Shown: positions 46,447-57,882 of the stretch, piece after piece
How the letters are laid out: the number at the start of each line of letters is the position of its first letter
How positions within the stretch are numbered: the first letter of the stretch is position 1
Source: Cherax quadricarinatus
Lineage: Eukaryota > Arthropoda > Malacostraca > Decapoda > Parastacidae
NCBI RefSeq assembly: GCF_038502225.1
Contig: NW_027195247.1
Location: forward strand, 110,001 to 174,000
DNA: 64,000 bases
Direction: 5' to 3'
Made by a program: the position numbers and the translations under genes
Notes under the pieces: model-generated
What the model was told of the DNA's origin: nothing
The model's input: only the letters and a program-made list of their open reading frames with translations
The model's database searches: none

Positions 46447-46450
<4 letters not shown>
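46391..46450. other. 60-bp unique island between two (TA)n arrays
   Basis: tagggaggtaccacctctag, aactgtcctagggaccctca, tcctcagagaaaagaa. Not recognised; possibly the remains of an element inserted in (TA)n. Confidence 0.4.
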
Positions 46451-46535
<85 letters not shown>

Positions 46536-46604
46536 TGTGTGTGCGTGTGTGTAGTGCGTGTGTGTTTGTGTGTGTGTGTGTGTGTAGTGTGTGTGTGTGT
46601 GTGT
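46451..46604. repeat. (TA)n then (GT)n microsatellite
   Basis: TA to 46531, then GT with agtg and tttg interruptions. Confidence 0.96.
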
Positions 46605-46818
46605 GTATTAACACACTTGCCGTCTCCCACCGAGGCAGGGTGACCCCAAGAAAGAAACACTTTCACCATCATTTACATTATCACTGTCTTGCCAGAAGCG
46701 CACAGATACGACAGTTTAGATGTCACTCTAAACAGCAAATATCTCAAATCCCTAGAGTGCAGGCACTGTGCTTCACCTCTAAGACTCGAGTCCAGGTGAC
46801 CGGTTTCCCTGAATCCCT

Positions 46819-46834
46819 TCACAAAATATTACCT
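46819..46834. repeat. Target-site duplication of SINE-3, left
   Basis: tcacaaaatattacct, identical to 46994-47009. Confidence 0.9.
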
Positions 46835-46993
46835 CTCAAGGAAGGTTCCTTAATGCTGGTGAGGGGCTCTTGATCCAGGGAGCTGATCTGTGCTCCAGTT
46901 CCCTGAGTTAAGACTGAATGCCTTCCATTCCCCCTCACAGGCGCGCTGTATAATCCTACGGGTTTGGCGCTTCCCCTTGATTATAATAAAAAG
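46835..46993 (+). mobile_element. SINE-3, 159 bp, inserted in the RTE-like LINE
   Basis: Bounded by a perfect 16-bp duplication. Begins ctcaaggaaggttccttaat, contains gtgctccagttccctgagtt and ctgtataatcctacgggttt, and ends with the A-rich gattataataaaaag. The A-rich end gives a + orientation. No clear tRNA head is visible, so the promoter type is unknown. Confidence 0.75.
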
Positions 46994-47009
46994 TCACAAA
47001 ATATTACCT
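46994..47009. repeat. Target-site duplication of SINE-3, right
   Basis: tcacaaaatattacct, as at 46819-46834. Confidence 0.9.
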
Positions 47010-47149
47010 TGCTTGCACTCAAACAGCTCGTCAAGTCCCAAAAACAATTTGTTTCTACTCACTCCTAACACGTTCACATGCTGTATGTCCAAGCCCCTTG
47101 CACGCAAAAACCTCCTTTGCTTTATTCCCTTATTTAGGAAATGAAGTAT

Positions 47150-47555
47150 TGTTTGTCTTGTGGCGAGAGGGGTCACATGCAGCCTAAATTACTCTATTGT
47201 AGTCGATAGGGTTCAATCCCATTAACCAACCAAACAAACGAGTCACAAGTGTTCAGCACGGATCTATTTTCTGTCCTCGCTGCTTCTGTCCTCAGTGCTG
47301 GCTTATGCATCGTCAGGGTCAGTATCTACCCTGACACAGTATAGTTCAGTTTAGTCTGTTGTCCGGAACATCCTGGGATAACTCGCCCGTCTTCAGGTCG
47401 AGTTTAAAGTCCTGGCGGTCCTGCTGCAGTCCTGTAGATGTTGGGGTCCGGGTATTGTAAGGCCGCTGTACTCTTAGTCCCTCATTTTCCTTCCCTTTCT
47501 CCCCTAGTCCTCGCATAATGTTTTTTTTTTTTTGTGTGTGTGTGTGTTTATGAAA
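47150..47555. other. Unique non-coding stretch
   Basis: Contains tgtctcctcagtgctgg-like text, a T run and a short (GT)n at 47534. No gene recognised. Confidence 0.4.
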
Positions 47556-47559
47556 CTAG

Positions 47560-47805
47560 GAAAGTTCTTTGATCCCCGTAACTGAGGTCTCTGACCCCCT
47601 TAAGTGTAGTCTCTGACCCCCATGTCTGTGGTCTCTAACTCCAGTGACTGGCCTCTGACCTCCACGACTGTGACCCAACGACCTCTGACCCCCGCGACCT
47701 CTGACCCCTCGAGACCTCTGACTCCCGCTACCTCTGACCCTCGCGACTTCTGACCCCCACGAACTCTGACCCCTGTGACTTTGACCCCCGCGACCCCCGA
47801 CCATC
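47560..47805. repeat. Degenerate 17-18 bp tandem repeat (ctctgacccccgcga)
   Basis: About 13 diverged units of cctctgacccccgcgac. The minus-strand Gly/Arg-rich frames (RGQRSRG) are by-products. Confidence 0.8.
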
Positions 47806-48032
47806 TGGAGCAAGCACAGGGCTGCCTCAGCGGAAGCAATTTATCCAGATTCTTTCAACTAAAGACGGGGGGGAATCTAATTTGAAAGCTTGACGTCACT
47901 GGTCGAAAATCGTCGGAATGACCTCTTGGCCTCTTGACCTCTGAACTTTTAATCACAGCTGTTCACTCATGTGAGGTCTTGCCCCTCAGTGTCCCAGTAT
48001 TGTTCTTGTGTGAACCATAGGTCACTCTTGGC

Positions 48033-48037
<5 letters not shown>

Positions 48038-48069
<32 letters not shown>
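48038..48069. repeat. (GT)n microsatellite
   Basis: Sixteen GT units. Confidence 0.95.
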
Positions 48070-48073
<4 letters not shown>

Positions 48074-48447
48074 GGGTCAATACTGGCACTGTGTGGAGGA
48101 GGCATACGTAGGTCAGGGCACTGTGAGAATGCCATATATTTAACTGTTTTAAGTTTGGATACTCTGAGTGAGAGCAGAAGTTCCTTAAGAGTTCTTGTCC
48201 GCTTAGCCATTCCCAGATGGGTGTTGCTAAGCACTCTTAAGGATTATAATCACTTAGGAATATAATCACTAGTTAAGGGAATAACAACAGAGGAACTAAA
48301 TTAAGTAGATAAATATAATCATGTATTCACTGCACGTGTTTGAAGTTATACACTGACAGTTATCTTAGATATGCTGTACTTACATGGAATGATAAGGAAA
48401 TGGATATTAGTAGCGGTCGTCTGCAGAATCATTGAAGAGCGAAGAGT

Positions 48448-48482
48448 GAGATACATGTGCCGTAGATGGTTATCTTTATTGT
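48448..48482 (-). mobile_element. Possible Penelope-like terminus relic
   Basis: gagatacatgtgccgtagat and ggttatctttattg resemble the beta terminus (gacacatgtgcaactcttgg, gtatctttattg). Short and diverged. Confidence 0.35.
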
Positions 48483-48552
48483 TGATTGATACCATTGATG
48501 CCACTGATACCAGTGATACCATTGATGCCATTAATACCAATGATGCCATTTT
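48483..48552. repeat. 9-bp repeat (accattgat)n
   Basis: About eight diverged units of ataccattgatgcc. Minus frames read GINGINGIT and are not genes. Confidence 0.85.
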
Positions 48553-48559
48553 CATCATA

Positions 48560-49520
48560 ACTGAAGACCAGTATAATGAATCCATACACACCCGCAAGGC
48601 TCTTGATCGAAGGGGACTTCACATCAACTCTATATAGCCAAGACCACAGCTCAATGGGTCTTCCTCCCAGCCTTATAAAAACAAGCAGAATAGGGAGGGA
48701 CAGGCACCCGGTGAGGAGATTGAAAGCATCAAGGACATCAGTGTCACTGATCCTGGTATAACGAACATAGGTGTAGTTTAGTGGCCTGCACACCTGGTTG
48801 TAGCACGATAACCAAGGTAGAGAGGAGGAACTAGCAAAAGACAGCACTGAGTAAATGCTTTTATATTTCCTTCACCTATCAGCAAGGAATTATATGTGCA
48901 ATAAATACAAAGGATATGTACAAAAAGGCAATTTTTGCAAGCAAGAGAAACTGTGAGAACTGTCTTCGACCAGACTTGGAGGTAAGTCTGCCAGTGTTGA
49001 TTTACAAGTGTACCACATCGCTTCACAACTTTAGTGGGCTTTCTTGTGATTAGCTGGTTGAAGCAAGGCACTAGCATAACGAGGGTGTCCCTACTCATTT
49101 ATACCCTTAGCACCTGGTTCAGTGGTCGGGAGAGCATGCCTATATGGGTGTGTAACATAATCCGAATAAAACGTAACTTATTCTGAGTATGTCACATCTG
49201 GCTTTCATCTACTTGAGGTCAGATAAACTTTTATGATTGGATGTAAACTAAGGTAAAAAAAAATATTAAGAGCATAATTATTTTTTTGTGTCTTTTGCAT
49301 AATATTTTATTGTTCATATATTATCTATCGCATAATTTTATGTTTTCCACATTTATTCTTGTTATTTTACTGGCTTTGAGTAGGGACGAGAGGTCTCTGT
49401 CAACACTTGTGGTCTAGGGTCGCAGTTGGTGGCTGCTGCTAGCATTACCCGGTCCAGGATGTGACGGGTTTGAGTCCTTCATATTGAAGTAGAGCAGTGG
49501 ACTTTCAAGTTCTTTCTCCC
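48560..49520. other. Unique sequence without a recognised gene
   Basis: Short frames only. A + strand stretch (ESIHTRKALDRRGLHINSI at about 48575-48633) faintly resembles the end of a GIY-YIG domain of Penelope-like proteins, but it is too short to call. Confidence 0.35.
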
Positions 49521-49522
49521 AT

Positions 49523-49814
<292 letters not shown>

Positions 49815-50004
49815 TGTTACTTACTAATATTGCCAGTCATAATTTAACCTTAACGAGCTACTTGTTATATTTGTATGTTAAAAAATTACACATTAACATA
49901 ACAGGCGAGGCATAAAACACACATTGTGGTAATTAGTAATGAGTTAATGAGGGATTAAGTTAATGAGGGTGTTTGTAAAATTTAGAGTCGTGAGTGTGGT
50001 TATG

Positions 50005-50745
50005 AGAGGTAGTGGGAGGGAGGAAGTGAGGTAGTGGGAGGGAGGGAGTGAGGTAGTGGGAGGGAGGGAGTGAGGTAGTGGGAGGGAGGGAGGGAGGTAG
50101 TGGGAGGGAGAGAGGGAGGTAGTGGGAGGGAGAGAGGGAGGTAGTGGGAGGGAGGGAGGGAGGTAGTGGGAGGGAGGGAGGGAGGTAGTGGGAGGGAGGG
50201 AGTGAGGTAGTGGGAGGGAGGGAGGGAGGTAGTGGGAGGGAGGGAGGGAGGTAGTGGGAGGGAGGGAGGGAGGTAGTGGGAGGGAGGGAGTGAGGTAGTG
50301 GGAGGGAGAGAGGGAGGTAGTGGGAGGGAGAGAGGGAGGTAGTGGGAGGGAGGGAGTGAGGTAGTGGGAGGGAGGGAGGTAGTGGGAGGGAGGGAGGGAG
50401 GTAGTGGGAGGGAGGGAGGGAGGTAGTGGGAGGGAGGGAGGGAGGTAGTGGGAGGGAGGGAGGGAGGTAGTGGGAGGGAGGGAGTGAGGTAGTGGGAGGG
50501 AGGGAGGGAGGTAGTGGGAGGGAGGGAGGGAGGTAGTGGGAGGGAGGGAGGGAGGTAGTGGGAGGGAGGGAGGGAGGTAGTGGGAGGGTGGGAGTGAGGT
50601 AGTGGGAGGGAGGGAGGTAGTGGGAGGGAGGGAGGGAGGTAGTGGGAGGGAGGAAGGGGGGAGTTAGGTAGTGGGAGGGAGGGAGTGAGGTAGTGGGAGG
50701 GAGGGAGGGAGGTAGTGGGAGGGAGGAAGGGAGGGAGGGAAGATA
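50005..50745. repeat. 22-bp G-rich minisatellite, about 33 copies
   Basis: Unit gtagtgggagggagggagtg ag, often with aggg in place of agtg. Purine-only except one or two T per unit. Many units contain GGGAGGGAGGGAGGG, a perfect intramolecular G-quadruplex motif on the + strand. Stops in the minus frames are rare but no gene is expected. Confidence 0.95.
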
Positions 50746-50990
50746 TGGCGAGGGAGGACGAGGAGAGGAAAGTGGATTAGGTAAGGAATGATGAGGAGGA
50801 TGGAAGGAATGATGAGGTGGGAAAGGATGAAGGACGGGACAAGGAGGATGAGGGTGAAAAGAAGAAGGAGAAGGAGGAAAGGAAAGGGGAAGGAGAAGGC
50901 AATGACGGACGGAGAGGGTTTATGAGATAGCGAAAGTGAAAGAACCCGATAAGGAAGGAAAAAGAGGGGAGAAGGGAGAAACTTTCCCTC
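50746..50990. repeat. Polypurine tract
   Basis: gaggaggatggaaggaatga-type sequence, almost no pyrimidine on +. Confidence 0.85.
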
Positions 50991-51285
50991 TTTCCCACCC
51001 TCGTCTAGTGCTCTCACATCTGGGGAAAGCTTCCCCCTCTCTTCTTCCCTCTCGCTCCCTTCTTCCCTCTCGCTCCCCTCTTCCCTCTCGTTCCCCTCTT
51101 CCCTTTCGCTACCCTCTTCCCTCTCGCTCCCTTCTTCCCTCTCGTTCCCTTCTTCCCTCTCGCTCTCTTTTTCCCTCTCGCTCCCTTCTTCCCTCCCACT
51201 CCCCTCTTCCCTCTCGCTCCCCTCTTCCCTCTCTCTCTCATTCTTCCCTCTCGCTCTCATTCTTCCCTCTCGTTTTCCTCTCCTA
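50991..51285. repeat. 15-bp polypyrimidine minisatellite (cttccctctcgctcc)
   Basis: About 17 units with small changes. The minus frame reads EREEGSEREEGSE-like five-residue repeats; with the upstream polypurine tract this makes a 240-residue minus frame that I treat as non-genic. Confidence 0.92.
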
Positions 51286-51399
51286 GAATTTTGGAACAGA
51301 TTATTCCCAGTAAAGGTAATTCCCAAATGACAGTGACTCCAGGTGTGTTGGGAGGCAGTCTGTGAGGAGCCTTGAGTAGAAGACATGACGATATCCTCA

Positions 51400-51515
51400 T
51401 TACTGAAGTCTCCCAGCTCAGGCTGACACTACTGAAGTCTCCCAGCTCAGGCTGACACTACTGAAGTCTCCCAGCTCAGACTGACACTACTGAAGTCTCC
51501 CAGCTCAGGGTGACA
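51400..51515. repeat. 29-bp tandem repeat, 4 copies
   Basis: actgaagtctcccagctcag then gctgacact, the last unit changed to ggtgacac. Confidence 0.93.
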
Positions 51516-51584
51516 CATTTCAGCACTTGGTATGTGACCCATTCTGCGTGATGGAATGTAACAGGGAAACCGTGTCATCGTACG

Positions 51585-51672
51585 ACAGTCGTGATTCACA
51601 GCAAGCGTGACGTACGACAGTCGTGACATACGACAGTCGTGACGTACGACAGGATTGACGTACGACAGGAGT
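51585..51672. repeat. Short tandem repeat (cgtgacgtacgacagt)
   Basis: About five diverged 16-17 bp units, each with the palindromic gtac. Confidence 0.85.
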
Positions 51673-51679
51673 CAGGATC

Positions 51680-52610
51680 GTCCGTTCCTCCTACAGCTGA
51701 CCTAAATTCAACATAGACTACCCATACTTCAAAAAACCCAGGTTATCACCCGCATTTCTCTTGTCCTCGTTAACGCATTTCAACACTGGCTTTACGCAGA
51801 CGTTGTAACAAAATATTGACCAATAAATTCCAAAAATGTCTTGACCGTAAACCAGTTATTTGAGAATTTATGTTAAAGATTGTAAACTTCTAGCATTCTT
51901 GTAAACCAACTTAATTAGATAATCGTCTGGTGGTTAGTAATTAGTTTAAAGCTACCCGGAATGCACTGACCAGGGTTTTTCTGTATAGTATGTCATTGAG
52001 GCATTTGTTCCTTTATCAGCTGTTTAATGTACTTATTTATAAATAAAGATTTATCATTATTATTATTATTGTGTGTGTGATTTGTTCCCACATCAATCAT
52101 TCGTATGACCTGCGCCTCCTTCATCCTCTCTCTCTTCTGTGTAATATACACTCCCTCCCTATATCCTACTCTCTCTCCCTATCTCCTACTCTCCCTCGCT
52201 ATATCCTACTCTCCCTACCTCCTACTCTCCCTTCCTCCCTCCTCTAATTCAAGCACGAGATGTATGCTCCCTCAATTTCAAATTTTATTTCTCTTTAAGC
52301 ACTGCACAGATGACACTGTTAGACACAAAACAAAGTCGCTAGTATATAATATATTTCAGACAAACTAATCCTGAAGACTACTTGAGAATTAGACATAGAC
52401 TATTAGGTAGGATTTCTTAAGCAGTTAACTACTATCGCTTGCACAACAAGGATGTATGAATGGTATAATTTTAAGAAATATGTATGATTTATTATTTCAA
52501 GATAATTCAATGATCTTCAGTTTTGTGGAATGAGTGAATAGTGATGGTGATGATGCAGGAAGTTACTTAGTAGAAATATCATGGAACAAGATGAGTAATT
52601 AATTTTCTGT
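51680..52610. other. Non-coding, with a possible retroelement or gene 3' end at 51.95-52.07 kb
   Basis: ggaatgcactgaccagggtt, tatttataaataaag and a short (ATT)n tail at 52057-52070 look like a 3' UTR with AATAAA followed by a microsatellite tail on the + strand. No ORF precedes it. A (CT)-rich stretch with ctccctatatcctactctcc repeats lies at 52145-52240. The rest is unique. Confidence 0.35.
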
Positions 52611-52611
52611 G

Positions 52612-53440
52612 GGAGTTGGAGTAAGGCTGGAAGAACAGTGACACAGATGAAGGAAGACTGGAAGAACAGGGACACAGATGAAGGAAGACTGGAAGAATAG
52701 TGACACAGATGAAGGAAGACTGGAAGAATAGTGACACAGATGAAGGAAGACTGGAAGAACAGTGACACAGATGAAGGAAGACTGGAAGAACAGGGACACA
52801 GATGAAGGAAGATTGGAAGAACAGGGACACAGATGAAGGAAGACTGGAAGAACAGGGACACAGATGAAGGAAGACTGGAAGAATAGGGACACAGATGAAG
52901 GAAGACTGGAAGAACAGGGACACAGATGAAGGAAGATTGGAAGAACAGGGACACAGATGAAGGAAGACTGGAAGAACAGGGACACAGATGAAGGAAGACT
53001 GGAAGAATAGGGACACAGATGAAGGAAGACTGGAAGAACAGGGACACAGGTGAAGGAAGACTGTAAGAACAGGCACACAGATGAAGGAAGACTGGAAGAA
53101 GAACAGGGACACAGATGAAGGAAGACTGGAAAAACAGGGACACAGATGAAGGAAGATTGGAAGAAGAACAGGGACACAGATGAAGGAAGATTGGAAGAAG
53201 AACAGGGACACAGATGAAGGAAGATTGGAAGAAGAACAGGGACACAGATGAAGGAAGATTGGAAGAAGAACAGGGACACAGATGAAGGAAGATTGGAAGA
53301 AGAACAGGGACACAGATGAAGGAAGATTGGAAGAAGAACAGGGACACAGATGAAGGAAGATTGGAAGAAGAACAGGGACACAGATGAAGGAAGATTGGAA
53401 GAAGAACAGGGACACAGATGAAAGAAGACTGTAAGAACAA
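52612..53440. repeat. 31-bp minisatellite with 34-bp subfamily, about 26 copies
   Basis: Unit gaagaacagggacacagatg then aaggaagactg (31 bp). From about 53.16 kb an extra gaa and ATT for ACT give a 34-bp unit. A 37-aa-class Ser/Leu/Cys repeat is open in all minus frames; not a gene. Confidence 0.96.
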
Positions 53441-53815
53441 GGACACAGTTTGATGAGCTGGTTTAGTGTGACATAGCGTAGTGTTGGTTCAGTTACTAGG
53501 GAGATGAGGTGCTTTTTAACAATACCTCTGACAGGGGAACCTTTCGGTGATTCTTGGAAGGATCTGTACTCCTTGAGTCCTTGCTCTCACTCTCCTTGGT
53601 GAGATGCACAGTCACTCCACCCGTCTTACTCGTGAATGGGGAATGCACTCCCTCCCTCCCTCCTGTAACTCATTAATGGGTAAACTGCACTTAAGTGTCT
53701 TATTCCACATCTTGTCGGTATCACCAGACCATTTCCTTAATTGGTGGGTACTTCCTCTTCTTCCTCAGTGGGATCTGCACTCTCTGCCTCTTTACTTTTC
53801 GTGATGAGTGAGATG
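53440..53815. other. Unique non-coding stretch
   Basis: cctccctccctcctg-like low complexity and no recognised gene. Confidence 0.4.
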
Positions 53816-53817
53816 TG

Positions 53818-54018
53818 TAGGGTGATCGACGCTAGGACCTTGAGAAGCTTTAAAGAGAGAGTGGACAAATATGTGAGTGGAAGGGGCTGGGTTTGATTGG
53901 TGTCGTGGGTAAGGGAGTAAATTCTTGGGTAGCTTTGGGTAGAGGTGGTTTTGATAAGGACTTGCCTTCTATGGGCCAGTAGGCCTTCTGCAGTGCTCCT
54001 CCACTCTTGTGTTCTTAT
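53818..54018 (+). mobile_element. CR1-like LINE family A1, 3' fragment
   Basis: VIDARTLRSFKERVDKYVSG followed by RGWV and a stop near 53898 matches the end of the 7.2-kb ORF2 (VIEARTLGSFKKRLDKYMSG, RGWV). The 3' UTR gggccagtaggccttctgca and tcttgtgttcttatt tail also match. 5'-truncated. Confidence 0.85.
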
Positions 54019-54019
54019 T

Positions 54020-54215
54020 CGCTCCCTCCTGAGCGGGAGCTGCACTCCCTCCCTCCCTCCGTTCTCCTCCTCTCCTGTCTTTCTCTCCTTCCCCTCTCTT
54101 CCACCAATCTGTTTTCTTTCCACTCTCTGCCTCCCTCTCCCTCCTGAACGGGATCTGCATTTCCTCCCTCCTCTCCCTCCCCGGTATGATCTGCCCTACC
54201 TCCCTCCCTCCCATG
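54020..54215. repeat. CT-rich low-complexity tract
   Basis: ctccctccctccgttctcct-type sequence. Confidence 0.75.
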
Positions 54216-54298
54216 TGGAGCTTGATCTCAAAATCTCATTACCTAGAAGCTGTGTCGACAAAGCTTGTTTCACCAAACAGAAAACAACAGAGAGGAAA

Positions 54299-54465
54299 CA
54301 TGCCTCGAAGCCGTTTCATCTCTTTGCTTCAAACATTCGCTTCGCAAGTCATTTTTTTTTTTTTAGATGCCTCGAAATTTCATCTCCGTTTTAAGCATTT
54401 GCAAGACTCATTTAGAAATGCTTCGAAGCCGTTTTATCTCTTTGCTTCAAAGTTGGCAAGATCTA
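54299..54465. repeat. Two copies of a ~118-bp unit
   Basis: gcctcgaagccgtttcatct, ctttgcttcaaa at about 54302 recurs as gcttcgaagccgttttatct, ctttgcttcaaa at about 54420; a partial gcctcgaaatttcatctccg copy lies between. Confidence 0.75.
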
Positions 54466-54652
54466 AGTGAAGGTTACAGGACTCAGTAGTACGGTAGGAA
54501 AATTTCCAGACGCCCTAAAACACTGTGGACACGGGGCCGAGTCAGACTGCTTGAGATTGTTATGCGTGGTACAAACCAGTAAGGGCCTCGCCTCTCCCTC
54601 TCACTTTTGTCAGTTAAGTGACTGCCGGTAACTACAGATGGCTGTCACTCTC

Positions 54653-54722
54653 GTTAATCACCGGCGATAACGTTGACACAGTAATCACCGGCGATAACGT
54701 TGACACAGTAATCACCCAGCAA
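54653..54722. repeat. 27-bp tandem repeat, about 2.5 copies
   Basis: gtaatcaccggcgataacgt tgacaca repeated. Confidence 0.9.
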
Positions 54723-55349
54723 GTGATATCATGTTGTCGATCACAGAGTAACAGATTAATAGTTTAAAAATATATGATTTGCTACTCTGAGACCAGCCTC
54801 AGGTTTTTCAGAGTTATTTCTTCGGCTGATGTCGTGTTGAATGTCTTAACTCTGTGGCAGCCGTTGACACATGAATCCTGATTGGTTGTGGTGTGGTTCT
54901 GGATGTAGCTAGTGCCTTGGACTAGGTCAGGCACCTTGGCTCAGACATCAGCACTCTGCAACTACAGCTTCATTTGTTTGCAGCAAACAAAATGATTTCT
55001 TAATAAATTTAATTTAAATGTACCCTTCTTAACACCTTTTAAGGCCTAATTCCAAGGCCTTTCACATACCCATTTGTTGCTGTTCTACAAGATGTGGGTT
55101 CCGCATATTATAATTTAGCAGAGGCTTCGGTGACTGCGCCTCCTGCTGCTCCAGCTCACCTGTGTGCAGTATATAAACCACTTATCCGCACATATGTTGT
55201 ATTCTTCTCGAGACTTGGATTGAACTTCGACTCCAGACTGAGGGAATTATTCCCTCAAACTCCTCCTCATTTTCCACCGTTCTTTGTGACCAGTTCCTGT
55301 AAACATTCTAGGTACTGTTCAAGTGTAAATTATCACCTTTCCTTTGCTT
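54723..55349. other. Unique non-coding stretch
   Basis: No gene recognised; a 95-residue frame at 55.1-55.4 kb runs into (TA)n and lacks known motifs. Confidence 0.4.
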
Positions 55350-55353
55350 TAGG

Positions 55354-55425
<72 letters not shown>
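55350..55425. repeat. (TA)n microsatellite
   Basis: Pure TA. Confidence 0.97.
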
Positions 55426-55427
<2 letters not shown>

Positions 55428-55589
55428 GTGCACCACGCACAAACAAGCGGGTATATACAGAGAAAGAGCACAGTCAGCAGGACTCGTTACTGCTACTGGG
55501 GACGGTCAAGATTCTCAGGCAGCGCTCCTATCCCCTCAGCCACTAATGTCACATAAGCTGGGTAGCCTGGTTCACAAACGATGTTTCTT

Positions 55590-55766
55590 CCCTAGAGTCA
55601 TCCGCACCATCGTGTGTCCTTGGGTAGGGAGTACAACATCCAGTTCCGCTGGATGCCCTACTTGTAAGGATCGTATAGTCCAGTGGATTAGGGCGTCATG
55701 CATTTTCGCCCACCATGAGGCAGGCCAAAGCAGCATGGGTTCGAGTCCTTGGCTAGTGCAGTGTTG
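55590..55766 (+). mobile_element. tRNA-derived SINE-1, most complete copy
   Basis: Leader ctagagtcatccgcaccatc and gtgtgtccttgggtagggag. tRNA-like part tagtccagtggattagggcg (A box TAGTCCAGTGG), cgcccaccatgaggcaggcc, and gggttcgagtccttggctag (B box GGTTCGAGTCC). It ends gcagtgttgatatat and passes into (TA)n at 55767. Agrees with the minus copy at 31.5 kb over its whole length, which fixes the ends. A pol-III promoter is expected for the family. Confidence 0.85.
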
Positions 55767-55787
55767 ATATATATATATATATATATT
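55767..55787. repeat. (TA)n SINE tail
   Basis: Ten TA units. Confidence 0.93.
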
Positions 55788-56097
55788 AAACTTATTTTAA
55801 TATCTAATTCCTTGAATCAAAAGCTCCTCCCCTGCCCCTGGAGTAGGAGGAGGAGGGGATGGTTGGCCCTAATGGGCTATTTCGTCTTGTCTCGTTTCCA
55901 TCTTGGTATTTCTCCAAGATTCCTTCCCATCCCCCCTCTCCCCCTCTCCTCCTCTCCCCCCTCTTCCCCATCCCCTCGTAGCCTTGAGGTGTCTACAAAT
56001 GAGCAGTTAATTGTCTGCCACTGTGTTTGTCTCTGCTGATCTACCAGTTTACTTTCTTGCTCTGTCTGCTTCTCTCAGGATGTCTTCTAGCTGTCTT

Positions 56098-56660
56098 CTG
56101 TGTGTTGCGTCAAAGATGTGAAGATCGTGTTGCATCACTGATGTGAAGGTTGTGTTGCATCACTGATGTGAAGGTTGTTGTTGTGTGTTGCGTCACTTAT
56201 GTGAAGGTTGTGTTGCGTCACTGATGTGAAGGTTGTGTTGCATCACTGATGTGAAGGTTGTTGTTGTGTGTTGCGTCACTTATGTGAAGGTTGTGTTGCG
56301 TCACTGATGTGAAGGTTGTGTTGCATCACTGATGTGAAGGTTGTTGTTGTGTGTTGCGTCACTTATGTGAAGGTTGTGTTGCGTCACTGATGTGAAGGTT
56401 GTGTTGCATCACTGATGTGAAGGTTGTTGTTGTGTGTTGCGTCACTGATGTGAAAGTTGTGTTGCGTCACTGATGTGAAGGTTGTGTTGCATCACTGATG
56501 TGAAGGTTGTTGTTGTGTGTTGCGTCACTGATGTGAAAGTTGTGTTGCGTCACTTATGTGAAGGTTGTGTTGCGTCACTGATGTGAAGGTTGTGTTGCAT
56601 CACTGATGTGAAGGTTGTTGTTGTGTGTTGCGTCACTGATGTGAAAGTTGTGTTGCATCG
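56098..56660. repeat. 25-bp minisatellite with 83-bp higher-order unit
   Basis: Basic unit gtgttgcatcactgatgtga aggtt. A gttgttgttg insertion recurs every 83 bp (56174, 56257, 56340), giving about six higher-order copies. Confidence 0.93.
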
Positions 56661-56675
56661 CCAATAGATAGGAAA

Positions 56676-56812
<137 letters not shown>

Positions 56813-57038
56813 GAAAACTGTAAAAAAATTGATTAGTATTGATTGTGTGTTGTTTATACGCCCTTCTTGGTAAGGAAGGGAAAGGGGGTTCCCCTCTTAG
56901 GGTAAGGGGAGAGAAATGAGGGAATGATCAAGGGGACACATGAGGGTAGGGGAAGGGGAAATACAGGGGATGGTTAGGGTAAATATAGGGGAACGACTCA
57001 AGCCTTGATATTACTAACACAACCACGTACCTCGCCAT

Positions 57039-57530
<492 letters not shown>

Positions 57531-57609
57531 TATATTGCTTTAAGAAGAAGGGGCGTAAGTCACTCGAAGCCAAGAGTGATCCTTGTAACGACTCGACCCC
57601 TACAACCAC

Positions 57610-57882
57610 ATGTAAGTGTATATTTCTTGGACTTAAGAAAAATATTTGATACAGTACCACACCAGAAATTAGTACAGAAGTTGGAGAAGAGGCAAGGTTA
57701 AGAGGCAATGTTCCATTTGGTCAAGAAGCACCTGACCCACAGAAGGCAGAGAATAACAGTAATTGTTAACATCCGTATGCGAAAGAGTAACGGGTGGCAT
57801 AGCGCAAGGATCAGTACTAAGACCACTACTGTTCTTAATATTCGTCAATGACCTACCAAAGAATTCTTACGCAGGATTTGTG
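57610..57882 (+). pseudogene. Decayed LINE RT fragment, family D
   Basis: VYFLDLRKIFDTVPHQKLVQ, KLEKRQG, then after a frame change TGGIAQGSVLRPLLFLIFVN and DLPKNSYAG. These are RT blocks around the first catalytic aspartate (DLRKIFD for DFxKAFD) and the PQG block (AQG). Resembles jockey/CR1-group RT; too short to place further. Confidence 0.75.

Larger units (their letters stand above)
46608..47150 (-). mobile_element. RTE-like LINE 3' fragment, interrupted by a SINE
   Basis: On the minus strand 47120-46994 reads RRFLRARGLDIQHVNVLGVS followed by RNKLFLGLDELFECKQGNIL and a stop. I recognise this as the C-terminus of an RTE-type ORF2 common in crustacean genomes (from memory). The 3' UTR continues on the other side of the SINE (46819 to 46608) and ends at cgtctcccaccgaggcaggg next to (GT)n. 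Confidence 0.6.

Noticed and set aside
50664..51386. Glu/Arg repeat protein of 240 residues on the minus strand
   Set aside because: Formed by the 15-bp polypyrimidine unit plus a polypurine tract; no homology or transcript signal visible.
52517..53446. Cys/Ser/Leu-rich 309-residue protein on the minus strand
   Set aside because: All three minus frames of the 31/34-bp minisatellite are open to similar extent.
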